From assembly GCF_042658365.1 (NCBI RefSeq), contig NZ_JBHSQC010000023.1: a DNA stretch of 64,000 nt; one strand, 5' to 3'. Below the pieces are notes generated by a model. That model was not told the DNA's origin. It ran no database searches and worked only from the letters and a program-made list of their open reading frames with translations. Shown piece after piece: positions 51,071 to 59,398 of this stretch (its first letter is position 1; each line of letters opens with the position of its first letter). The translations under genes and the position numbers were made by a program. Source of the stretch: Carnobacterium_A antarcticum. GTDB lineage: Bacteria > Bacillota > Bacilli > Lactobacillales > Carnobacteriaceae.

Positions 51071-51760
51071 ATGATCGAGGTAAAAGAAATCACAAAAAAA
51101 TTTGGCCGTACTAAAGTATTGAAAGGTTTGTCTTTCACCGCTAACAAAGGCGAGATCACTTGTTTGATCGGCATCAATGGTGCTGGAAAAACGACGATCA
51201 TGAATGCCATCATGAATTTAACCCCTCTTAACAGTGGCGAAATTTTAATTGACGGAAAGAAAATCACTAAAGACAGTTATCAAAAAATCACCTTTATTCC
51301 TGAGACCATTGCTATGGTCTCTCAAATGACTATTGGGCAAGCGATGCAGTTCATGCGGGATTTTTATGTAACTTGGAATCACTCACGCGCTATCGAATTG
51401 CTGTGCTTTTTTAAACTTCAAGAAAAAGAAAAAATCGCTGACCTTTCTAAAGGAAACACTGCCAAAGTCAACTTGCTGCTCGGTTTAGCCTTAGATGTCG
51501 ATTACCTTTTAATGGATGAACCTTTTTCGGGAATCGATATTTTCAGTCGAGAACAAATTGCAGAGGTTTTTACTAGCCATTTAGTTGAAGACCGCGGTGT
51601 GATCATCACGACTCATGAAATTAATGATATCGAACATTTGATTGATAAAGCTATTTTGTTGGATGATGGAGTCGTCGTTAAAGAATTTAATGCTGAAGAA
51701 GTCCGTGAGACAGAAGGAAAATCCGTCGTCGACGTGATGCGGGAGGTTTACATTAGATGA
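51071..51760 (+). CDS. ABC transporter ATP-binding protein (YtrB-like)
   Basis: 229 aa. Walker A GINGAGKTT (about 37-45), Walker B YLLMDEPFSGID and the switch His in ITTHEI are intact; the signature is degenerate (LSKGNTAK for LSGGQ), as in YtrB-type ATPases. It pairs with the permease encoded next. AGGAGG precedes the ATG, 10 bases after the GntR gene; its end overlaps the next start as ATGA. Confidence 0.92.
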   Translation: MIEVKEITKKFGRTKVLKGLSFTANKGEITCLIGINGAGKTTIMNAIMNLTPLNSGEILIDGKKITKDSYQKITFIPETIAMVSQMTIGQAMQFMRDFYVTWNHSRAIELLCFFKLQEKEKIADLSKGNTAKVNLLLGLALDVDYLLMDEPFSGIDIFSREQIAEVFTSHLVEDRGVIITTHEINDIEHLIDKAILLDDGVVVKEFNAEEVRETEGKSVVDVMREVYIR

Positions 51761-52590
51761 AAAATTACTTAAAATTATTGAACTTTGAATTGAATCGATT
51801 TATAAATCTTTATCTTGTTTTAATTGGTTTAACGATCGTTTCGCAAATCACAGGTACAATCGTGAGATCAAAAAAATTTGTTAGTCTTGCAAATACAGCT
51901 ATCCATAAAGACTCGATCCCATTAGATCAATTTTTCGAATACAATCAGCCTATGAGTCTCATGAACTTGGTGTCAAGCGGCTGGTTTTTGATTCCTATTG
52001 CTTTAGCTGCGGCGGCTTTGCTGTTTTATAGTTTCTTTATCTGGTACCGTGATTGGTTCGGAAAAAATACATTCATCTATCGGTTATTGATGCTGCCCAC
52101 TGCACGAATAAATTTATTTTTCTCCAAACTTTCTGCAATTTTTTTGATGGTTTTAGGACTAGTTGCTACTCAGCTGATTTTATTGCCAATTGAAAATACA
52201 CTGATCAAATGGCTGGTTCCAAGTGAGCTCAGAATAGATTTATCTATCAGAGACAGTATTGCCTTTTCAGAATTTTTAGAGCTAATTCTCCCTAGTTCAT
52301 TTAGTCAATTTTTGATTAATTATGGATTAGGAGTGCTATTTTTAACAGTAGCTTTTACCATCATTTTATTTGAAAGAAGTTTTCATTTTAAAGGAATTTT
52401 CTTAGGCGGTTTATTTGGAATAGCTGCTGTGATTTTTTTCTTTTCACCTTATCTTATTGAGGCATTTTTGCACCATGATTATCTCTATCCCATTGAGCAC
52501 TTTACCCTTTCAGTTGTTTTAGGAACCATCCTTATTGGGATTAGCATCTGGATCAGTCATTATTTATTAAACAAGAAAGTCACAGTCTAA
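51757..52590 (+). CDS. ABC transporter permease (ABC-2/YtrC-like)
   Basis: 277 aa with about six hydrophobic segments (18-36, 70-92, 127-150, 190-208, 215-240, 250-272 approximately). No strict sequence motif; identity rests on its topology and coupled position after the ATPase. Substrate unknown. Confidence 0.8.
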   Translation: MKNYLKLLNFELNRFINLYLVLIGLTIVSQITGTIVRSKKFVSLANTAIHKDSIPLDQFFEYNQPMSLMNLVSSGWFLIPIALAAAALLFYSFFIWYRDWFGKNTFIYRLLMLPTARINLFFSKLSAIFLMVLGLVATQLILLPIENTLIKWLVPSELRIDLSIRDSIAFSEFLELILPSSFSQFLINYGLGVLFLTVAFTIILFERSFHFKGIFLGGLFGIAAVIFFFSPYLIEAFLHHDYLYPIEHFTLSVVLGTILIGISIWISHYLLNKKVTV

Positions 52591-52606
52591 TGAGGGAGGC
52601 TACAAA

Positions 52607-53866
52607 ATGAAACGTTATTGGAAGTTAATGGCAATTAGTTTGATTGCTATCTTAGCCATCGCTGTCTTTTATCTTCAACCAGTCTTTACAAAAGACCAAT
52701 ACCCAGAGTTTACTTTTAAAACGGTTAAAGGCGATTCAGCAGAATTGAACGATTTAACCCTTAATGCTAGTTATACACCTGTGCTAATTAAGACTAACGA
52801 GAGTACCTTTTCATATACACAAGAACCACTTACACTTACGAACAGAGAAACCCATTACGAGAACCAGCAATCTTACTTTGAAAAATTATCAGCGAATTCT
52901 TCAGATCCTCAGCTGCAATCTTTGCAAAAAGAATACAAGCAGTTTATGCGCGGTAAATACTTAGATTCCCATAATTTCTTTGAAGACGATATCTTTTTAG
53001 CCTATGTTGCTATCGATGAATCCAGCTTACACACTTCTGCTAAAAAAGCCGTTTTCGATATCCAGATTTTGAACAAAAATTCAAAAGAAACAACGTCTTA
53101 TGCTATTGATATTCCAGTTACAGGAGCAGAGAATTATTTGTCAATTCAAAAAGTACAAATCATCGACAGTGCATTAAAAATCGTAACTGAAAATAATTTT
53201 TTAACAGATAAATTAGAGGAATTTCATATCTATCATTTGGACTTAGGAAACCAAAAAGTAACGAAAGAAGATGTACTTTCATTTGAATCCGAATTATCAT
53301 CTGGCAATCAAAACAATATGGTTAGGATGCTTACCGATAACTCACAAGCTGCTCACGTTGAAAATGAGTTGGTTTTTGAAGCACATTACAATGCGCCTTT
53401 TGATGAAGAAAAGGCAGCAGCAGATCCAGATTATTATCCTGAATACTTAGGTTCTGAATTCTGTATCTATAACCTTAAAACCAATACAACTCATAAACTA
53501 GCTGTACCAGCAGAACTCAACCCAGAAAATACAATGGCCTTGATTGATGGGACTACTCTTTACTTGTACGATTTGACGGATGATGCAATAACTGTTTATG
53601 CTGTATCCGTTAACGATGTCGCTAAAAACACTGTTTATACATTAGAGTTGCCTGCTGGCAGCAGTTCTAATCGTGAGTGGCTAGACATCGTGGATGCTAA
53701 GCTCTATCTAGCAACTCCTACTAAAGGTTCTCAGACCGAAAAAGAGCTGACTGTTTATGACTTAGACAGCAACACTATTTTGTACGAAGGAATAATTGAA
53801 AAAGCTAAGGGTTCTACTCAAAAATCAACTGACGGTTTGAACATTTATGACGGTATCATCAACTAA
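52607..53866 (+). CDS. Membrane-anchored extracytoplasmic protein of the GntR-ABC operon
   Basis: 419 aa. One hydrophobic segment at 5-24 (LMAISLIAILAIAVFYL) with basic N-terminus anchors it; the rest is hydrophilic and outside the cell, with repeating beta-like stretches (FHIYHLDLGNQKVTKEDVLSFE, CIYNLKTNTTHKLAVPAEL, TLYLYDLTDDAITVYAVSVND, VYDLDSNTILYEG) that suggest a beta-propeller. No family recognised. GAGGGAGG precedes the ATG. As the last operon gene it may sense or assist the transporter. Confidence 0.75.
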   Translation: MKRYWKLMAISLIAILAIAVFYLQPVFTKDQYPEFTFKTVKGDSAELNDLTLNASYTPVLIKTNESTFSYTQEPLTLTNRETHYENQQSYFEKLSANSSDPQLQSLQKEYKQFMRGKYLDSHNFFEDDIFLAYVAIDESSLHTSAKKAVFDIQILNKNSKETTSYAIDIPVTGAENYLSIQKVQIIDSALKIVTENNFLTDKLEEFHIYHLDLGNQKVTKEDVLSFESELSSGNQNNMVRMLTDNSQAAHVENELVFEAHYNAPFDEEKAAADPDYYPEYLGSEFCIYNLKTNTTHKLAVPAELNPENTMALIDGTTLYLYDLTDDAITVYAVSVNDVAKNTVYTLELPAGSSSNREWLDIVDAKLYLATPTKGSQTEKELTVYDLDSNTILYEGIIEKAKGSTQKSTDGLNIYDGIIN

Positions 53867-53880
53867 AACTGCATAAAAAA

Positions 53881-53932
53881 AGGGAGTGAGACAAAAAGCG
53901 TTTAGACCCGAATCACTGGAACGAATAAGCGC
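53881..53932 (+). repeat. Start of a dispersed intergenic element, cut by the gap
   Basis: AGGGAGTGAGACAAAAAGCG begins the segment; it shares the 15-base core GGAGTGAGACAAAAA with 37181-37201 (other strand). It runs directly into the N stretch. Confidence 0.5.
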
Positions 53933-54072
53933 NNNNNNNNNNNNNNNNNNNNNNNNNNNNNNNNNNNNNNNNNNNNNNNNNNNNNNNNNNNNNNNNNNNN
54001 NNNNNNNNNNNNNNNNNNNNNNNNNNNNNNNNNNNNNNNNNNNNNNNNNNNNNNNNNNNNNNNNNNNNNNNN
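53933..54072. other. Assembly gap (140 N)
   Basis: 140 undetermined bases between the GntR-ABC operon and guaC. ORFs crossing it are artefacts. Confidence 0.99.
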
Positions 54073-54080
54073 GCATTTTA

Positions 54081-55055
54081 TTAACGGTCGCCATTAAAAA
54101 TAGAATTTTTAACAATGACATAATCAACTTTACGCAGGGATTCCAGATCATTTCCGCCAGCGTATGAAATAGAAGACTGTAAGTCTTGTTTTATTTCTAG
54201 TAACGTCTCTGAGATATCGCCTTTGTGTTCTACCATGATTTTTTTGCCTTCAACATTTTTCCGCTCGCCTTTTTGAAATTCTGAGGCACTGCCATAGTAT
54301 TCTTTAAACGTTTTCCCATCAATTTCAAGCGTTTCTCCTGGCGATTGTTCATGTCCTGAGAAAATCGAACCCATCATGACCATTGATGCACCAAAACGAA
54401 TGGATTTAGCAATGTCTCCATGGTCGCGGATACCGCCATCAGCAATAATCGGTTTCCGAGCCGCTTTTGAACACCAGCGAAGCGCAGCCAATTGCCAGCC
54501 GCCCGTTCCAAAACCTGTTTTCAATTTTGTGATACAAACTTTTCCAGGTCCGATTCCCACTTTTGTTGCATCGGCACCGGCATTTTCTAATTCACGAACG
54601 GCTTCAGGTGTTCCAACGTTTCCAGCTATTAAGAATGTTTCCGGTAAGTGTGTTTTTATGTGACGAATCATCTCAATCACTTGGTTGGAATGTCCATGAG
54701 CGATATCGATCGTAATGTATTCCGGTATAAGGCTTTTTTCAGCTAATTCTTTGATAAAAGTGTATTCATCCGCTTTAACGCCGACACTGATCGAGGCATA
54801 TAAGCCTCTTTTGTGCATATCTTCAATAAACGGCTTCCGTTTTTCTTCTTCGAAACGGTGCATCACATAGAAGTAATCATTCTCTGCAAACCAGATAGCT
54901 AAACTTTCATCCATTACTGTTTGCATATTCGCCGGTACAACTGGCAATTTAAATGTTCGGCTGCCGAACACTACGCTAGTGTCACATTCAGATCGGCTTT
55001 GGACAATACTTTTATTGGGAATCAATTGGATATCTTCATAATCAAAAACTTTCAT
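54081..55055 (-). CDS. guaC: GMP reductase
   Basis: 324 aa IMPDH/GMPR-fold enzyme that converts GMP to IMP with NADPH, returning guanine nucleotides to the adenine branch. The catalytic Cys174 sits in GPGKVCITKLKTG, and DGGIRDHGDIAKSIRFGASMVMMGS is the phosphate-binding part. Type 2 bacterial GuaC, complete in length; no CBS domains. GAGG lies 11 bases before the ATG. The stop lies 8 bases from the gap, so its 3' side cannot be described. Confidence 0.95.
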   Translation of the reverse strand: MKVFDYEDIQLIPNKSIVQSRSECDTSVVFGSRTFKLPVVPANMQTVMDESLAIWFAENDYFYVMHRFEEEKRKPFIEDMHKRGLYASISVGVKADEYTFIKELAEKSLIPEYITIDIAHGHSNQVIEMIRHIKTHLPETFLIAGNVGTPEAVRELENAGADATKVGIGPGKVCITKLKTGFGTGGWQLAALRWCSKAARKPIIADGGIRDHGDIAKSIRFGASMVMMGSIFSGHEQSPGETLEIDGKTFKEYYGSASEFQKGERKNVEGKKIMVEHKGDISETLLEIKQDLQSSISYAGGNDLESLRKVDYVIVKNSIFNGDR

Positions 55056-55123
55056 GGGCTTTAAAACCTCTTTCTCTTCGTTTTTATCTTATTTTTGCAG
55101 TTTTCTCTTTCAACCGCCGCTTA

Positions 55124-55166
55124 CAAACGAACATTAATTCATATTTCCAGTTTCATAGTTCGTCCA
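55124..55166 (-). promoter_or_regulatory. Candidate PurR double PurBox at guaC
   Basis: On the minus strand CGAA (55162-55159, in GGACGAACTATG) and TTCG (55131-55128, in AATGTTCGTTTG) face each other with 27 bases between, the same spacing as upstream of guaD. They lie just downstream of the -10. Confidence 0.55.
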
Positions 55167-55172
55167 CTAACC

Positions 55173-55201
55173 AATTTACCGCAAATGGCGTTATTTGTCA
55201 A
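55173..55201 (-). promoter_or_regulatory. Promoter of guaC
   Basis: On the minus strand, TTGACA (55201-55196), a 17-base spacer and TAAATT (55178-55173). Confidence 0.75.
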
Positions 55202-55309
55202 AAGAATTAAGCATAAAAAGGGATAAAAGGGAACTTTCTGATTAAAAACCGATCGGTCGTTCGATATCTAATGAAAACAGACCTGTTTTTCCCGTTTTTT
55301 TAGAACAAC

Positions 55310-55360
55310 AAAAAAACAGCCATTTCCCAGAATACTTTTCTGGAAAACAGCTGCTTTTTC
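55310..55360 (-). terminator. Terminator of the PepSY lipoprotein gene
   Basis: CAGC..TTTTCCAGAA pairs with TTCTGGGAAAT.GCTG, then seven T on the minus strand. Confidence 0.8.
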
Positions 55361-55378
55361 ACTACCATTCTTAAACAA

Positions 55379-56059
55379 TCAGTCTTTATCAATAATGTCT
55401 CCTGTTTTAGCATCAACGTAAACATCAACATCATGATCGCCATTTTCAATATTTTCTACTTCTACTTCATAATAAGTTTTCTCAAGTTTGGTTTCCAATT
55501 CCCATTCTTCAACGTAGCCGCTGCCTATTTCCTTAAGCGCCGCAGTCATTGCTTCTTGAGGCGATATCAGATTGGTTAAATCAAGCTCTGTCTTATTCTG
55601 AGTGTTTTCAGTTTCTCTTTCTTTTTCTAAAATATCTCCAGACATTGCATCGATATTCAGTTCCATTTCTTCGCTTTGATTGAACCCTTCAACTTCATAT
55701 TGATAGTAGCCATCATCTAAATCAAAACTAATGGATTTGATCGTAGTATCCGGATATGTTTCATTATAAATATCAATAGCCTGTTCTAAACTGACTTTGT
55801 AGTCTTGATTTTCGATTCCTTGAGAAGATGCCTCATCGTTTGTGTTTTGAGATTCATCGGAAGAAACAGCTGAACTGCTCTCACTCGCTTGATCTGCTGA
55901 TGACTCGCTGCTCACTTCCGGCGTAGTAGTTGATGAAGAAACGGACTCTTCCGGTGCTGGATTCGGCGTCGTTTCGTTTGCCCCACAAGCTGCTAAGACT
56001 GTTGCGGATGTTACCGTCACTAATCCGACCAAGAGTTTCTTACTCGTATGTTGTAACAT
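55379..56059 (-). CDS. Lipoprotein with two PepSY domains
   Basis: 226 aa. The lipobox LAAC gives lipidated Cys25. A Ser/Glu/Asp linker (30-80) leads to two PepSY domains (about 87-145 and 158-225), each with a SLEQAIDIY- or SPQEAMTAAL-type helix and a YQYEVEGF or YYEVEVENI strand ending in an MSGDILEKE or AKTGDIIDKD turn. PepSY proteins are found outside the membrane and may inhibit proteases or bind the wall. GAGGAT precedes the ATG. Single gene. Confidence 0.9.
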   Translation of the reverse strand: MLQHTSKKLLVGLVTVTSATVLAACGANETTPNPAPEESVSSSTTTPEVSSESSADQASESSSAVSSDESQNTNDEASSQGIENQDYKVSLEQAIDIYNETYPDTTIKSISFDLDDGYYQYEVEGFNQSEEMELNIDAMSGDILEKERETENTQNKTELDLTNLISPQEAMTAALKEIGSGYVEEWELETKLEKTYYEVEVENIENGDHDVDVYVDAKTGDIIDKD

Positions 56060-56164
56060 ATTATCCTCTTCCTTTCCTTTATTCCTCTATCCTGATCATA
56101 AATGAAAGAACAGAGAGATTAAAGCAAAAGGCTTGTTTAGTTTTCCAAAGCAGCAACATACTTT

Positions 56165-56716
56165 TTACTTCATGTACTCTTCTTTCAAAATGGAATAACA
56201 GACATCATCGGAAAACTCGTTTCTCACCAATCGATTTTTGCGCAAGACGCCTTCTCGGGTCATGCCTAAACGTTCCATCACTCTACCGGAAGCTTTATTT
56301 TTAGAATCGTACATCGCGTAGATGCGTTCTAACCCAATGATGTTAAACCCTAATTCCAGCAGCAAGTTTGCTGCTTCGGTTATATACCCGTTTCCCCAGA
56401 ATTTTTTATTTAAGGTATAGCCCAATTCCGCTTTTTTATGTGTCATATCAACACGCAAATCAATCGTTCCAACCATTTTATTGTTTTCTTTCAATACCAA
56501 TGCGTATTTTCCAATTGGATCTTTGGCGAAATATTCCGCAATCACATTTTTTGTCGCTTCTAAATTTTGATGGGTGTCAAAAACAAACCGTGTTGTCTCT
56601 TCATCAGATGCGTATTCGTACATATCTTCAGCATCCTCAATTGAAACCGGCCGCAGAATAATGCGCTCACTTTCTAAACGATTGTGCTTGATCAATAAAT
56701 AAAGGGTACTTTCCAT
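56165..56716 (-). CDS. GNAT-family N-acetyltransferase (RimJ/RimL type)
   Basis: 183 aa, complete GNAT of the type acting on protein N-termini or small amines: LESERIILRPVSIEDAEDMYEYASDE, AELGYTLNKKFWGNGYITEAANLLLELGF (acetyl-CoA loop) and ASGRVMERLGMTREGVLR. AGAGGA precedes the ATG. Substrate unknown. Confidence 0.92.
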   Translation of the reverse strand: MESTLYLLIKHNRLESERIILRPVSIEDAEDMYEYASDEETTRFVFDTHQNLEATKNVIAEYFAKDPIGKYALVLKENNKMVGTIDLRVDMTHKKAELGYTLNKKFWGNGYITEAANLLLELGFNIIGLERIYAMYDSKNKASGRVMERLGMTREGVLRKNRLVRNEFSDDVCYSILKEEYMK

Positions 56717-56840
56717 AGGCTATTCCTCTTTTCCGTCCATTTTTAATGCTGCTTAATTCACGAGTTTAATCGTAACGAACTTAGTGCTAAATTTCAACTG
56801 ATTTTTTCCAACGGATCGCTGCTTCTCTTTGCGGTTGGAA

Positions 56841-57734
56841 TTAAGGAGTTTTTTTCTCTGCGGTAGGCGAAGCTGGTTCCACGTGTACATCAATGTCGAT
56901 CACACCATAGTTGTCTTTTAATACACGTTCAACATTTTCGGTAATTTGATGCCCTTCGTGAACAGTCAACGTCGCTTTGACCAAAATCGTTACATCAACA
57001 TAGGTATTGGCACCATATTTACGTGCTTTGATCGAATCAACGAAAAGAACATTCGGCAATTCGAGGATACTCGTTTTATAAGCTTCCAATTTTTCAGTAT
57101 CAAATCCGTCAGAAAGAGAAAAAGCACTATCTCGAAAAATTTCGATACCGGTTTTTAATATAATGATCGCAACGATAATAGCCATCAACCCATCTAACCA
57201 AACAAAACCCAACATCGATCCAAAAATGGCTACAGCAGTGCCTAAACTAGTCAAAGCATCGCTGAGGTTGTCTTTTGCGACAGCTTTCAATCCTTCGCTG
57301 TTGATTCCTCGCGCTAATCTTAAATTATAAATATAAACGCCTAACATGACAAATGCAGCAACTAACCCAGTAATTCCCGCAATCTTATCCGGCGCTATGA
57401 TCTCTCCTTCAAAAATTCGGCTAAAACTAGAGTAAAATACTTGAATCCCTACTAAAAGCATCACAAAAGAAGTTACCAAGCTGGCAATCGTCTCCGCTTT
57501 CCAGTGCCCATAAGGATGGTTGTCATCCGCTGGTCTTCTGGCTAAACGTAAACCAATCAACACCGCTACAGAAGAAACGGCATCGGTCATATTGTTCAGT
57601 CCATCTGCTTTTAAAGCTGCTGATTGATAGGTCATTCCAATAAAAATTTTAGCTACCGACAAAACAATGTATACGACGATACTTAAAATCGCCCCTTTTT
57701 CTGCTCTTTTCAGTTCTTCATAACGCTCTTGCAT
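56841..57734 (-). CDS. Cation diffusion facilitator, manganese-type (MneP-like)
   Basis: 297 aa. Six membrane helices with KADGLNNMTD in helix 2 and the loop RPADDNHPYGHWKAE, the pattern of MneP/MneS-type CDF exporters, then a cytosolic ferredoxin-like domain (LEAYKTSILELPNVLFVDSIKARKYG). Likely exports Mn2+ (or Zn/Fe) in exchange for protons. Two in-frame ATGs; the second (57734) is better spaced from AAAGGGG. It lies 33 bases after the ChrB-like gene, in one operon. Confidence 0.9.
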   Translation of the reverse strand: MQERYEELKRAEKGAILSIVVYIVLSVAKIFIGMTYQSAALKADGLNNMTDAVSSVAVLIGLRLARRPADDNHPYGHWKAETIASLVTSFVMLLVGIQVFYSSFSRIFEGEIIAPDKIAGITGLVAAFVMLGVYIYNLRLARGINSEGLKAVAKDNLSDALTSLGTAVAIFGSMLGFVWLDGLMAIIVAIIILKTGIEIFRDSAFSLSDGFDTEKLEAYKTSILELPNVLFVDSIKARKYGANTYVDVTILVKATLTVHEGHQITENVERVLKDNYGVIDIDVHVEPASPTAEKKTP

Positions 57735-57767
57735 GATCATTGACCCCTTTAACTGTTATATATTTCT

Positions 57768-58295
57768 TTATTTTTCATTCCGAATAAAGACCAATTGACT
57801 GAACGTCTCAAGTATCTCCCGACTTTTTTCGACCAATTCATGGGCTTTTTTTTGACTTGGAGCAGTAAAACGATCGCGCAAAACAATTTTTTCATACCAA
57901 GAAACCAATTTTTCAAATTCATGTTCTTCTTCTTCTAATTCAGCAAAAATAAATTTTTCGTTTTTTATTTCTCTTCTGACTTCTTGTAAATAATTTTCAC
58001 ATTCACGAATCAATTCAAGGTACTCTTCTTCGCGCATTTGATTAAACTGTCCAATAACCGCTTGTTCCTGTTCTTTTCCTAAAAATTCTGAGCTGACTAA
58101 AAAGCTTTCGCCTCCATTAGCCTGAATTTCTTGAGATAATTTCTCCAATACGCGATTAGCTTCATTTGTATCTGGTAAAATCCATAGAGATTGTTGTAAA
58201 TTAACCGCACCATATCGCTTCAACTTGCGCCACGCAGCTACACGGTAACGCGAAGGTTCGCTTGGTAAAGTATAGCTCATCATTAACCACTTCAC
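57768..58295 (-). CDS. ChrB N-terminal-domain protein, probable regulator
   Basis: 175 aa. WLMMSYTLPSEPSRYRVAAWRKLKRYGAVNLQQSLWILPDT is the ChrB N-terminal domain of chromate-resistance regulators, related in plan to PaaX-type winged helices; the remaining ~100 residues are helical and charged. In ChrB proteins this domain is tied to metal-oxyanion response; here the neighbour is a CDF metal exporter, not ChrA. The GTG at 58295 with AAGG upstream is chosen; an ATG at 58304 overlaps that site. Strong palindromes lie in its promoter. Confidence 0.82.
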   Translation of the reverse strand: MKWLMMSYTLPSEPSRYRVAAWRKLKRYGAVNLQQSLWILPDTNEANRVLEKLSQEIQANGGESFLVSSEFLGKEQEQAVIGQFNQMREEEYLELIRECENYLQEVRREIKNEKFIFAELEEEEHEFEKLVSWYEKIVLRDRFTAPSQKKAHELVEKSREILETFSQLVFIRNEK

Positions 58296-58332
58296 AGTTC
58301 TCATCCTTTTTGTCGTATTTCGATAGATAATT

Positions 58333-58401
58333 CGTAACAACCGTTACATCTTTTTTTGCAACACGAGCTTCATTCTAACATCTTGTAACAGTCGTTACAA
58401 G
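58333..58401 (-). promoter_or_regulatory. Promoter with two GTAAC-N4-GTTAC operators
   Basis: On the minus strand, TTGTAA (58400-58395), a 17-base spacer and TAGAAT (58377-58372). A perfect palindrome CTTGTAAC-N4-GTTACAAG (58382-58401) covers the -35 and the upstream part of the spacer; a second GTAAC-N4-GTTAC (58334-58347) lies downstream of the start site. Confidence 0.75.
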
Positions 58402-58531
58402 AGGAAGGTTTATAGGGTAGAACTTATTCATGGGCATTTACCGAAAAAGAACGCCTAGCTTTCGGCTTTCTATTTTATGGTAAAATAAAACTACATCAGT
58501 TAAGTGTATCTAAAGAATGGAGTGTTTCGTT

Positions 58532-59344
58532 ATGAAAGTAGGATTTATTGGAATAGGAAATATGGCCAGTGCCATTATCAAAGGGATGATCCAACAAGGA
58601 CATACAAAAAGTGAAGATATCTATGTCACAAATCGCACCAGTGATAAATTAGCCGCTTTTACTGCTGAAACGCATACGATTGCCTGTGCCTCTAACGAAG
58701 AATTGATCAAATCAGTTGATGTGGTCGTTTTGGCTACCAAACCAACCACTCTTCCTGCTATCTTGCCGGCTCTAAGTTCTACGATCCAACAACATGACCC
58801 ATTGATCGTATCGATTGCTGCCGGCACGACTCTTGAACAGCTGGCAAATCTTCTTGGGGAAAAATCGAAAAACCCGATTATCCGGGCAATGCCGAATCTC
58901 AATTCTATGATTGGCGAGGGAATGACAGCGGTGTGCGGCAATGCTGCTGCTTCTGCTGAGCAGGTCACCTTTATTCTTGATATGTTCAAAGCTATCGGTG
59001 AAGCCGTTGAATTGGAAGAAAAAGACTTCAGCACATTCACTGCTATTGCCGGCAGCTCACCTGCGTATGCATTCCTCTTTATTGATTCTTTAGCTCGCGG
59101 AGCAGTCAAAAATGGAATGCCAAAAGACCTTGCTACGAAAATTGCAGCACAAGCTGTCTTAGGTAGTGCCAAGATGATCTTAGAAAGCGACCAATCTCCT
59201 TGGAACTTGATTGACCAAGTTTGTTCACCAGGCGGCACAACAGTCGCCGGCATTGTTGCTTTAGAAGATGAAAAATTTATTTCAACTGTCATTAAAGGGG
59301 TTGATGCGACCATCGCAAAAGACCAAGAGCTAATGCAGGGTTAA
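58532..59344 (+). CDS. proC: Pyrroline-5-carboxylate reductase
   Basis: 270 aa, last step of proline synthesis: reduction of P5C to proline with NAD(P)H. VGFIGIGNMASAIIKGM is the cofactor motif; IRAMPNLNSMIGEG, AGSSPAYAFLFIDSLARGAVKNGM and PGGTTVAGIVALE are the catalytic and dimer motifs. GGAG lies nine bases before the ATG at 58532; the 58517 start lacks a site. With proBA at 5.7 kb it completes the pathway. Confidence 0.96.
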   Translation: MKVGFIGIGNMASAIIKGMIQQGHTKSEDIYVTNRTSDKLAAFTAETHTIACASNEELIKSVDVVVLATKPTTLPAILPALSSTIQQHDPLIVSIAAGTTLEQLANLLGEKSKNPIIRAMPNLNSMIGEGMTAVCGNAAASAEQVTFILDMFKAIGEAVELEEKDFSTFTAIAGSSPAYAFLFIDSLARGAVKNGMPKDLATKIAAQAVLGSAKMILESDQSPWNLIDQVCSPGGTTVAGIVALEDEKFISTVIKGVDATIAKDQELMQG

Positions 59345-59345
59345 A

Positions 59346-59398
59346 AATGAAAAGAAGGATAGACGGCCTCAACTGGCTGTTTACCCTTCTTTTTCCTT
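59346..59398. terminator. Bidirectional terminator overlapping the 3' end of tadA
   Basis: AAAAGAAGG..GCC pairs with GGC..CCTTCTTTT. The right arm is part of the last codons of tadA, so the terminator serves proC and ends the convergent tadA inside its own coding sequence. Confidence 0.65.

Noticed and set aside
53825..54167. ORFs crossing the N stretch on both strands
   Set aside because: They exist only because N codons were translated as X; no real coding evidence.
55245..55254. ACCGATCGGT palindrome upstream of guaC
   Set aside because: Short, upstream of the promoter -35, and no regulator gene nearby to link it to.
58621..59313. Long minus-strand ORF of 230 codons
   Set aside because: Exact antisense of proC, with Ser/Ala-rich shadow composition and no family match.
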